A DNA stretch of 64,000 nucleotides. Source: Marinobacter profundi. Its GTDB lineage: Bacteria > Pseudomonadota > Gammaproteobacteria > Pseudomonadales > Oleiphilaceae. The stretch lies in contig NZ_KZ319369.1 in NCBI RefSeq assembly GCF_002744715.1, positions 372,001 through 436,000 on the forward strand, in the 5' to 3' direction. Shown here one piece after another: positions 50,734-58,460 of this stretch; positions within the stretch are counted from its first letter, which is position 1, and each line of letters starts with the position of its first letter. Below the pieces are notes generated by a model that was not told the origin of the DNA, did not search any database, and worked only from the letters and a program-made list of their open reading frames with translations. The position numbers and the translations under genes are program-made.

Positions 50734-52170
50734 ATGAAACAGAATCCTTTGGCAGTAGCGGTAAAACTCGCCGCAACCGGAACGCTCATCGGAGCCCTGG
50801 CAGCATGCGGTGGCGGCGGCTCGGGCACGGATACCACCGTGTCGGCATCCTCGGCGGGAACCAGCGTAGGGCCGGTATCGGGGTTTGGTAGCGTCTACGT
50901 CAACGGTACCCGTTTCAGCACGAATGGCAGCGTCAGCAGCGACGATGGCCTGGAACGGGAAGACCAGCTGGAAAAGGGGATGGTCGTGAAGGTCCGCGGG
51001 AGCTGGGATGACCGCGGCCAGGGCGCCGCCCGGACCATTGATTACGACGACACCCTGCGCGGTCCGCTGGAGTCAGCGAGCTGGGATGATCTGGAGCGGG
51101 TCGGTGAGCTCCTTGTTGCTGGCCAGCGGGTGCTGCTGGACGGCCAGACCGTGTTCAAGGGGGCAACTCCGGTTGAGCTGGCGGCGGCCGGTTCCGCGAC
51201 CTACCGGGTGCGGGTCAGTGGCTGGCGGCTCGATGATGGTAGCTTTCGGGCCAGCTTTGTCGGGGTGAAAAGCCTGAACGACAGCTTTGACGACCAGAAC
51301 GATGTCGAGGTTGAGGGTGTGGTGAGTAATCTCGACAGCCTGGCGCAGACGTTTACCCTTAACGGCCTGCCGGTGGACTACCAGAGTGCGCAATTCGATG
51401 ATGACCTGTCACCGGAGGAGCTCGCCAATGGTGTGGTCGTTGAAGTCGAGGGTTACCTGCAGGGTGGCGTACTGGTGGCCGAAGAAATTGACGATGAAGA
51501 CGACCTGTTTGATGACGACGACGATGTTGAAATGTCCGGAGCCATCGTCGGCGATTACGACGTCAATGCCCGTCAGTTCGTGTTGAACGGCGTTACCGTG
51601 CAGGTCACCAGCGGTACCGAATTTGATGACGGCGTCCGTGAGAGTGACCTGGTCGATGGCTTGCTGATCAAGGTCGAGGGCGAATTCCGTGGCGGTGTTC
51701 TGGTGGCCGAAGACATCGAAAGCCGGGACAGTAATGCCGGGCTGGAAGCTACCGTCAGTGAACTCAACGCCGACACCCGGACGCTTGTGGTGGGTGGTGT
51801 GCGGGTTCTGGTCACCGCCAATACCCTGATCGAGGATGACGACGCTGACGAGGGCGACCGCCTGGGCTTCAATGACCTGCGTAACGGTGATTACCTCGAA
51901 ATCGATGGTATCCAGCGCGCTGATGATGGCAGCTATCTGGAAGCGCTCAAGATCGAGCGGGACGATGACGACGATGACAACTTCGAGATGGAAGGCCGTG
52001 TCGAGGCGGTTACCGCTACCACCATTACGGTGATGGGGCGGGAGCTACTGCCCGGGGGCCTTAGCCTGTCCGGCATTACGGTGGGTAGTCAGGTGGAGAT
52101 TGAATACCGTATGACGACCGGCGGGGAGTATGTGATCGACGACATCGAACTGGAAAGCGATGACGACTGA
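50734..52170 (+). CDS. DUF5666 repeat lipoprotein A
   Basis: A 478-residue lipoprotein with lipobox ALAACGGG (Cys about residue 24). After SVGPVSGFGSVYVNG come five to six beta-rich repeats of about 65-80 residues, each ending in a VEVEG.L..GVLVAEEI-type strand and separated by runs of Asp/Glu (DDDDDVE, RDDDDDDNFE), the DUF5666 module. The protein is strongly acidic and probably surface- or periplasm-exposed on the membrane. GGAGA precedes ATG 50734. First gene of the three-gene cluster. Confidence 0.85.
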   Translation: MKQNPLAVAVKLAATGTLIGALAACGGGGSGTDTTVSASSAGTSVGPVSGFGSVYVNGTRFSTNGSVSSDDGLEREDQLEKGMVVKVRGSWDDRGQGAARTIDYDDTLRGPLESASWDDLERVGELLVAGQRVLLDGQTVFKGATPVELAAAGSATYRVRVSGWRLDDGSFRASFVGVKSLNDSFDDQNDVEVEGVVSNLDSLAQTFTLNGLPVDYQSAQFDDDLSPEELANGVVVEVEGYLQGGVLVAEEIDDEDDLFDDDDDVEMSGAIVGDYDVNARQFVLNGVTVQVTSGTEFDDGVRESDLVDGLLIKVEGEFRGGVLVAEDIESRDSNAGLEATVSELNADTRTLVVGGVRVLVTANTLIEDDDADEGDRLGFNDLRNGDYLEIDGIQRADDGSYLEALKIERDDDDDDNFEMEGRVEAVTATTITVMGRELLPGGLSLSGITVGSQVEIEYRMTTGGEYVIDDIELESDDD

Positions 52171-52234
52171 CCGCAAGGTCACGGCCAGGCCCGCCGGAAT
52201 CCCCGGGCCTGGCCTTCTGGTTTTGATGCTTGCA

Positions 52235-52250
52235 TGGGAATACAATCCCA
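52235..52250. promoter_or_regulatory. Palindrome TGGGA-N6-TCCCA, site 3
   Basis: TGGGAATACAATCCCA, ending 3 bases before the ATG of the DUF6502 gene, where a ribosome binding site would normally be. Occupation by a regulator would block translation start or transcription of this gene. Confidence 0.6.
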
Positions 52251-52253
52251 AAC

Positions 52254-53114
52254 ATGAAAAAAACCGACACCCATCCGCTGTATCGTGCGCTGTATCGCAT
52301 CCTGCGTCCGCTGGCGCGTCTCCTGCTTCGTAATGGCATTCCGTTCAGCGAGTTTGCCGAACTGGTCAAGCGTGCCTATGTTGAAGCGGCGCTGGAGGAT
52401 TTCAGTGATGACCGCCGCAAGCCCACGGATTCGCGGGCGGCGGTGATGACTGGCCTGACCCGCAAGGAAGTGAAGCGTCAGCGGGAACTGCTCGCCGCTG
52501 AGCCTTCCGGCAATCAGCAGGAACCGCGAGCGGGGCGGGCGTCCCGCGTTGTCGCTGGCTGGGTCCACGATGAGGCTTTCCAGACCGGCGATGGCGTCCC
52601 GGCGGTTTTACCATTTGATGGTGCCCTGAGTTTTACCGAACTGGTCCGTCGCTACAGCGGCGACATGACCCCGCGGGCGGTGCTGGACGAGCTGCTGAGG
52701 GTGGGGGTGGTGGCAGTGGATCCGGATTCCGGCCGTATCGAACTGAGAAGCCGTGCCTATGTTCCCGCGGGGGACAGTGCCGAACTGCTCCAATACTTTG
52801 GCGAAGACGTATCAGACCTTGTGACGACCGTGGATCACAACCTGGTGGCCAGCGAGTCCGGCCGGACGCCCCTGTTTCAGCGCACGCTGACTTACAACAA
52901 CATCCCGCCGGAAGTCATCAGTCGCTGGCGGGCCCACGCGGCCAGCCAGTCCCAGGCCCTGCTTGAGCAGCTCGATTGCTGGCTGGGGCCTCATGACCGG
53001 GACATTTCCGGGCAGCGCCGGGAAGGGGATACGGGCCAGTCGGTAAGGACCGGGCTCAGCATTTTCTATTTTGAGGAGCCATTGCAGCCGGACGATCCGG
53101 AGCGTGGTCGCTGA
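52254..53114 (+). CDS. DUF6502 protein, possible regulator
   Basis: A 286-residue soluble protein. Residues 1-85 look like a helix-turn-helix module (LYRALYRILRPLARLLLRNG, SEFAELVKRAYVEAA, SRAAVMTGLTRKEVKRQREL), then a second helical region (FTELVRRYSGDMTPRAVLDELL) and a beta-rich stretch; the family is DUF6502. ATG 52254 has no ribosome binding site; the palindrome occupies that position. Sandwiched between two DUF5666 genes, it is the natural candidate for binding the TGGGA-N6-TCCCA sites; this is inference. Confidence 0.8.
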   Translation: MKKTDTHPLYRALYRILRPLARLLLRNGIPFSEFAELVKRAYVEAALEDFSDDRRKPTDSRAAVMTGLTRKEVKRQRELLAAEPSGNQQEPRAGRASRVVAGWVHDEAFQTGDGVPAVLPFDGALSFTELVRRYSGDMTPRAVLDELLRVGVVAVDPDSGRIELRSRAYVPAGDSAELLQYFGEDVSDLVTTVDHNLVASESGRTPLFQRTLTYNNIPPEVISRWRAHAASQSQALLEQLDCWLGPHDRDISGQRREGDTGQSVRTGLSIFYFEEPLQPDDPERGR

Positions 53115-53202
53115 GCATACCCGCTTCCGGTCAGTGTGTATGCCGGTATGCCAAGGAAACCTGTTGCGGCTGCCCGCCAAGGGCGGTCATGGAGACAACC
53201 AA

Positions 53203-54702
53203 ATGAAGCGTCAATCTCCCTTATCGCTGGTGAAACACTCGTTTACCGCAGCCACTCTTGGCGTCCTCGCGGCCTGCGGCGGTGCCGGGGGTGGCGCCAC
53301 CATTGCCGATGGCGGCATCCGCGGCACCGGCGCCAGCGTGGGACCGGTTTCCGGATTCGGCAGCGTGTTTGTCAACGGGGTTCGCTTTGATACTGCCGAT
53401 ATCCTTAACCGGGTGGTCGACAGTGACGATGGCATCGGCTCCGAGGCGGAGCTGGCCAAGGGGATGATCCTGCGGGTCAACGGCGAGTGGGCGGCCGACG
53501 GGCAGGGTACCGCTGAGAGTATGGCCTATGATGACAGTCTTCGCGGTGCCATCACCGTAACCCGCCCCTGGGATCCGGTTACCCTGAGTGCGGAGATTGC
53601 GATCTATGGCCAGACCGTGCAGATCGACCGCCAGACCGTGATCCAGGGCAAGCTGGTTGCGGATCTGGCGGATGGCGACCTGGTCCGGGTCAGTGGCTGG
53701 CGCCTGGCCACCGGTGGCTTCCGCGCCAGCTACATAGGGCTGCTGACCGGCGGCTCCGAAGACGATGTGGAGCTGGAAGGCCGGATAGATACCGTCGGTT
53801 TCAACCCCGACCAGAACCACTTCCAGATTAACGGTCTGCGCATCGAGTACAGCGACGATGCCTTTGATGATGACTTCACCGAAGCCGGGCTGGTGGCCGG
53901 ACGGATTGTGGAAGTGGAGGGCCGCATCGAGCTCCGCGACAGCGGCCCGGTCTTGGTGGCCCGGGAGATCGAGGAAGACGATGACCGCCGTTATCGTTCT
54001 GCGGCCGGTGCCGGAATCGAATTCGCTGGTCCGGTGGCCGCCGCCTACGAGGCGGCATCGGGCACCTTTACCACTAACGGTATTACCGTAAGGATCGATA
54101 GCGAAACCAGGCTCGATGACCTGACCTTGAGTGATCTGCAGCCGGGCCTGCTGGTGCAGGTGGAAGGCGATGTGCTGGACGACGGTTCAGTGCAGGCGGA
54201 TGAAGTCGGGTTGCGTGAGGCCAATGCCCGGGTGGAAGGTGCTATCACCACGGGGCCGGACCTCACCGCCATGACCCTGGAGGTGGGCGGCGTGCTGGTC
54301 CGGGTGACTGGCCTGACGCTGATCGCGGATGACGATGAGACAACCCGCCTGGCGCTGGCGGACCTGCAATCCGGGCAGCAGATCGAGGTTGAGGGCATCG
54401 AACGGGAGAGCGGGGGTGAGGTCTGGCTCGAGGCGCTGAAAATCGGGCGGGATGACGATGATGACGCGGCATCCCGATTTGAGCTGGAGGGCCGGCTCGG
54501 CGATATCGATGGCCAGGGCATCACCGTGCTCGGGGTGCAGTTGCTGATTAACGGCACTACCGAGTTTGACGATGTTTCCGCCGCCGAGCTTGAGAGCGGA
54601 CTGGCCAATGGGGTGCGTCCGGTGCTCGAAGTCGAGTACTATCGGGCCGACGGTGTGTACTATGCCGATGAAATCGAACTGGAAGCGCAGGACGACGACT
54701 GA
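53203..54702 (+). CDS. DUF5666 repeat lipoprotein B
   Basis: A 499-residue paralogue of lipoprotein A with lipobox VLAACGGA (Cys about residue 24), the same SVGPVSGFGSVFVNGVRF start and a matching chain of DUF5666 repeats ending in EVEYYRADGVYYADEIELE. GGAGA precedes ATG 53203. The gene lies 88 bases after the DUF6502 gene with no terminator between, so the three are probably one operon. Role unknown; many repeats are Asp-rich and could bind calcium. Confidence 0.85.
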   Translation: MKRQSPLSLVKHSFTAATLGVLAACGGAGGGATIADGGIRGTGASVGPVSGFGSVFVNGVRFDTADILNRVVDSDDGIGSEAELAKGMILRVNGEWAADGQGTAESMAYDDSLRGAITVTRPWDPVTLSAEIAIYGQTVQIDRQTVIQGKLVADLADGDLVRVSGWRLATGGFRASYIGLLTGGSEDDVELEGRIDTVGFNPDQNHFQINGLRIEYSDDAFDDDFTEAGLVAGRIVEVEGRIELRDSGPVLVAREIEEDDDRRYRSAAGAGIEFAGPVAAAYEAASGTFTTNGITVRIDSETRLDDLTLSDLQPGLLVQVEGDVLDDGSVQADEVGLREANARVEGAITTGPDLTAMTLEVGGVLVRVTGLTLIADDDETTRLALADLQSGQQIEVEGIERESGGEVWLEALKIGRDDDDDAASRFELEGRLGDIDGQGITVLGVQLLINGTTEFDDVSAAELESGLANGVRPVLEVEYYRADGVYYADEIELEAQDDD

Positions 54703-54737
54703 CCTGTACGACTGACAATAACCAACAAGGAGCAACC

Positions 54738-55469
54738 ATGGGTGAAGCCAAGCGCCGTAAAGAAACCGGAGCGCCCGTACAGCACAGCAGGAACAAACGC
54801 AATCCGGTACTCCTTGGCGGCCTGATCGCGGCGGCTGTGGTGATCATTATTGCGGTGTTCTTCTTTACTGCCGCCCCGGAGCCCACCTCGAATGAGTTGC
54901 CGGTGGCCGCCGCCAATGCCGAGCCGTTCCCGGCCCAGCTGGATCGCTTCGGCATTGCGGTGGGGCCGGAGGATGCCGCGGTGGTGGTTCGCGAGTTTGC
55001 CGATTACCAGTGCCCCGCCTGTGGCCGCTTTGCCGAAGCGAGTCAGCAACTGAAGCAGCAATACGTTGACACCGGAAAGGTCCGCTTCGTGTACTTTGAC
55101 CTGCCCCTGCAGCAGCACCAGAACGCCATGCCGGCGGCACAGGCTGCCCGCTGCGCCGGCGACCAGGACGCCTATTGGCCGATGCATGACAAGCTGTACG
55201 GCATGCAGAGTGAGTGGAGCGGCTCCGGTGATCCGGTGGCCACCTTCAGCCGCTACGCCAGCGACCTGGGCCTGGATGAGCGCCGCTTTAACCGTTGCAT
55301 GAGCACCGAGCTTCACCGGGAGGCGGTGGAGCAGAGCCTGCAGGTGGCGATGCAGCTGCGGGTTGCCAGTACCCCCACCGTATTGGTGGACAATGTTCGC
55401 CTGACCCGCCCCGGCTGGGGCCAGTTGTCGGCGGTGATTGAGCGGGAGCTGGCAGCAGCCAGAGACTGA
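54738..55469 (+). CDS. Membrane-anchored DsbA-like thiol-disulfide protein
   Basis: A 243-residue protein with a basic cytosolic start (GEAKRRKETG), one helix at 22-44 and a periplasmic thioredoxin-like domain with CPAC at 92-95 (ADYQCPACGRFAE) and cis-Pro in ASTPTVLVD. The large helical insert (AAQAARCAGDQDAYWPMHDKL) is DsbA-like. It lies 35 bases after the DUF5666 B gene and may be in the same transcript, though it is not specific to that system. Confidence 0.85.
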   Translation: MGEAKRRKETGAPVQHSRNKRNPVLLGGLIAAAVVIIIAVFFFTAAPEPTSNELPVAAANAEPFPAQLDRFGIAVGPEDAAVVVREFADYQCPACGRFAEASQQLKQQYVDTGKVRFVYFDLPLQQHQNAMPAAQAARCAGDQDAYWPMHDKLYGMQSEWSGSGDPVATFSRYASDLGLDERRFNRCMSTELHREAVEQSLQVAMQLRVASTPTVLVDNVRLTRPGWGQLSAVIERELAAARD

Positions 55470-55651
55470 GTCCTCTGCCGCTGTCGTAGGCAGTTACCCC
55501 ACCTTAACTTGAACCTCAGGTCAGGTTGGTTATCATTTGCGCCCCCGGGTGTGACGGGATCTTCGAAAGGGATCCCTGGCCACGACCAGCGGGGGCGTTT
55601 CCGTTTTTGAATCATGCTCCGGATTTACGGTCCGGTCCGCAGGAGAACTCT

Positions 55652-56665
55652 ATGACTGACAATGTAGTGGTCTGCGCACTCTACAAGTTCGCAGTGCTGA
55701 ATGATTACGAGGCACTTCGCCAGCCGTTGCTGGACCTGATGCTGGCGAAAGACGTTCATGGCACCCTGTTGTTGGCCCGCGAGGGTATCAACGGCACCAT
55801 TGCCGGCAGCCGCGAAGGGATTGACGCCGTCAAGGCCTGGATTGCGGACGACGAGCGTTTTGACGGTGTCGACTACAAGGAATCCTTCGTCGATATCCAG
55901 CCGTTCAAGCGTACCAAGGTCAAGCTGAAGAAAGAGATCGTGACCATGGGCGTGGAGGGTATTGATCCCCGGCGCATCGTGGGCACGTATGTGGCCCCGA
56001 AAGACTGGAATGATCTGATTTCCGACCCCGAGGTAGTCCTGGTGGATACCCGTAACCAGTACGAGGTGGAGATCGGCACCTTCAAGAATGCGGTGAATCC
56101 GGCCACCGATACCTTCCGGGAATTTCCCGATTATGTGAAGCAGCATCTCGATCCGGCGAAGCACAGGAAGGTAGCGATGTTCTGTACCGGTGGTATCCGG
56201 TGCGAGAAGTCCACAGCCTTCCTCAAGGAGCAGGGCTTTGACGAGGTGTATCACCTCCAGGGTGGCATCCTCAAATATCTGGAAGAGGTGCCGGAAGAGC
56301 AGAGCCTGTGGCAGGGCGAATGTTTTGTGTTCGACGACCGGGTCACAGTCAATCACCGGCTGGAGCGGGGCGGTTACGACCAGTGCCATGCCTGCCGGCG
56401 GCCGATTACCGAGGAAGACAAGCAGCGCCCGGAATACGAACAGGGTGTGAGCTGTCACCAGTGTTTCGAGTCGCTTACCGAAGAGCAGCGCGCGCGTTTC
56501 GCCGAGCGTGAGCGGCAAATGCGGCTGGCGGAGCAGCGGGGCGAGGCCCACGTGGGTGGTGAGGCCGCGCGGATTATCGCCGAGCGCAAGGCACGCAAGA
56601 AAGCCCTGCGGGAGCGTCAGGCCCGGCAGAGCCTTGAAGGAGAAAAGACCCGCCGCGCCAGCTGA
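55652..56665 (+). CDS. trhO: tRNA uridine-5-hydroxylase TrhO
   Basis: A 337-residue rhodanese-family protein that forms 5-hydroxyuridine at position 34 of some tRNAs using oxygen. The N-terminal UPF0176 domain ([30 protein letters not shown]) is followed by the rhodanese domain with the essential Cys178 in [12 protein letters not shown] and a C-terminal Cys-rich region ([18 protein letters not shown]). ATG 55652 has AGGAGAAC upstream. Confidence 0.92.
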   Translation: MTDNVVVCALYKFAVLNDYEALRQPLLDLMLAKDVHGTLLLAREGINGTIAGSREGIDAVKAWIADDERFDGVDYKESFVDIQPFKRTKVKLKKEIVTMGVEGIDPRRIVGTYVAPKDWNDLISDPEVVLVDTRNQYEVEIGTFKNAVNPATDTFREFPDYVKQHLDPAKHRKVAMFCTGGIRCEKSTAFLKEQGFDEVYHLQGGILKYLEEVPEEQSLWQGECFVFDDRVTVNHRLERGGYDQCHACRRPITEEDKQRPEYEQGVSCHQCFESLTEEQRARFAERERQMRLAEQRGEAHVGGEAARIIAERKARKKALRERQARQSLEGEKTRRAS

Positions 56666-56683
56666 TAACCAACAGGAGATCTC

Positions 56684-57412
56684 ATGGGATTAGGACGAGC
56701 GGTATTGATCACAACGGCACTGCTGCCAGCGATGGCGGTTGCCGAGGCCGAAGACTGGAGCGGTGAAGCCGAGCTGGGCGTGCTCCTCACGTCCGGTAAC
56801 ACCGAGGAAACCAACATCAACGGTCGGCTGGGCCTCAAGCATGAGGTCGAGCGTTGGCGTAACACCGGTGATTTCCGCTCCACCTATTCCGAAGGCGCGG
56901 ATGAAACTACGGCGGAAAAGTACCGCGCGATCATGGAAACCAATTACAAGTTCCGTGAACGGCACTACTGGTTCCTGCGGGGTTCCCATGAGGATGACCG
57001 GTTCTCCGGCTACGACTTCCAGTCCACCCTGACCGCCGGTTACGGTAACCGGCTCTGGCAGTCCGGAGAACGGTCATTTCTCGACCTGTCGGCGGGTGCC
57101 GGTTACCGGTACAACCGCCTGGACGAGCCCAACGAGGACGGGCGCCAGGTCGAGGAAGAGGCCATCGCACGTCTTGCCGGCCAGTTCGATTTCGCCCTGT
57201 CGGAGTCAGCGCTGTTCAGCCAGAAACTGAGTACCGAGATTGGCCTCGACGAGAACAACACCATCACTGAATCTGAAACCGCCCTGCAAAGCAACATCAT
57301 CGGCACCCTGTCAATGAAGGCGGCGTACCGGGTCAAGCACGTGTCGGACGCACCGATTGGTTCGGACAGCGTGGATACCGAGACGTCACTGACTCTGCTT
57401 TACGGCTTTTGA
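56684..57412 (+). CDS. DUF481 outer-membrane beta-barrel protein
   Basis: A 242-residue protein with a signal peptide (GRAVLITTALLPAMAVAEA). The mature part has amphipathic strands typical of a beta barrel of the DUF481 (YdiY-like) family: EAELGVLLTSGNTEETNI, YWFLRGSHEDDRFSGYDFQ, SLTLLYGF at the C-terminus with terminal Phe for BAM recognition. It follows trhO by 18 bases and ends in a strong terminator. Confidence 0.88.
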   Translation: MGLGRAVLITTALLPAMAVAEAEDWSGEAELGVLLTSGNTEETNINGRLGLKHEVERWRNTGDFRSTYSEGADETTAEKYRAIMETNYKFRERHYWFLRGSHEDDRFSGYDFQSTLTAGYGNRLWQSGERSFLDLSAGAGYRYNRLDEPNEDGRQVEEEAIARLAGQFDFALSESALFSQKLSTEIGLDENNTITESETALQSNIIGTLSMKAAYRVKHVSDAPIGSDSVDTETSLTLLYGF

Positions 57413-57437
57413 GGCAGGGCATAGGTAATGGTTGGAA

Positions 57438-57464
57438 ACGGGCCCTGCGGGGCCCGTTTTTTTT
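57438..57464 (+). terminator. Intrinsic terminator after DUF481 gene
   Basis: ACGGGCCC-TGCG-GGGCCCGT followed by T8 (57457-57464). Clean, strong; it also lies 5 bases from the end of the convergent DUF523 gene. Confidence 0.92.
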
Positions 57465-57468
57465 CAGC

Positions 57469-58425
57469 TCACACCCGGTTGCGCAGACCGAGTTCGTCCG
57501 GATAGGGCGTCAGGTATTGCTGGGTATGCAGGTAATCCACCGGCTCCCGGCGCTGGGCCATCCGCAGCAGGGTCATGGGCACCACCAGCGGCACTTCACC
57601 CCGGTGGTAGGCTTCGATCTGTTCCACCAGCACCTTGCGGTCCTCGTCACCCAGGGCGTCCCGCAGGTAGCCCATCAGGTGCTGTAGGGCATTCACGTGG
57701 GAACCACGGCTGACGATTTTTGCCATTGCCGTCATGAATTGGTGGATGTAACGATCGGCAATCTGGGCCAACGGCTCGGATTTCAGGTCTCCGAGCATCG
57801 GGCCGAGCTCGCGATAGATTTTTTCCGAGTGGGCCAGCAGCTGGAACTTGTGACGGGTGTGGAACTCGATCAGCGCCCTGGCGCTGAGACTGGCGCCGGC
57901 GACATTCTGCATCCAGTCGTCATAGGCGAAGACCCGTTCAATGAAGTTTTCCCGCAGGGCATCGTCGTTGAGACGGCCTTCCTCTTCTACCGGCATCAGC
58001 GGGTACGCCTCCATCAGGGACTGCGCAAACATGCCGCGACCGTCACGGCTGCTGACCTGGCCCTCTTCATTGTGGATGCGGATGCGCTCCATGCCGCAAC
58101 TGGGGGACTTCGCCATCAGGATATAACCGCGGAGATCAGCGAGGGTTGGCAGCACCGTGCGGATGAAGTCCTGCATTGCCGGGGTATGGTCAGCGGTACC
58201 TTTGGACTCGATCAGCCGCAAGCCGTCCGCAAACTGGCGCAGATGGATGGCCGGGCGGGGCACGCCAAGTCCGGCTTCGAGCTCCGGACATATCGAGCGG
58301 AACTGGAAGTGTCGCGCCAGCACCTGGGTGCAGAAGCGGGAGTGTTTGTGGCCGCCGTCATGGCGGACTTCCCTGCCAAGCAGGCAGGCACTGATTCCTA
58401 CAGGGATTTCACTCACGAACGACAC
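57469..58425 (-). CDS. DUF523-DUF1722 protein, YbgA-like
   Basis: A 318-residue cytosolic protein. Residues 1-150 are DUF523 with GISACLLGREVRHDGGHK, KSPSCGMERIRI; residues 180-310 are DUF1722 (YbgA), ending LREPVDYLHTQQYL-like. The DUF523 part has conserved Cys (SACLLG, SPSCG), suggesting metal or redox use. The full-length fusion is common in gammaproteobacteria. Function unknown. Confidence 0.88.
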   Translation of the reverse strand: MSFVSEIPVGISACLLGREVRHDGGHKHSRFCTQVLARHFQFRSICPELEAGLGVPRPAIHLRQFADGLRLIESKGTADHTPAMQDFIRTVLPTLADLRGYILMAKSPSCGMERIRIHNEEGQVSSRDGRGMFAQSLMEAYPLMPVEEEGRLNDDALRENFIERVFAYDDWMQNVAGASLSARALIEFHTRHKFQLLAHSEKIYRELGPMLGDLKSEPLAQIADRYIHQFMTAMAKIVSRGSHVNALQHLMGYLRDALGDEDRKVLVEQIEAYHRGEVPLVVPMTLLRMAQRREPVDYLHTQQYLTPYPDELGLRNRV

Positions 58426-58460
58426 TCCGCAGTTTAAAAGCGTGGATACGTCACGGTAGT

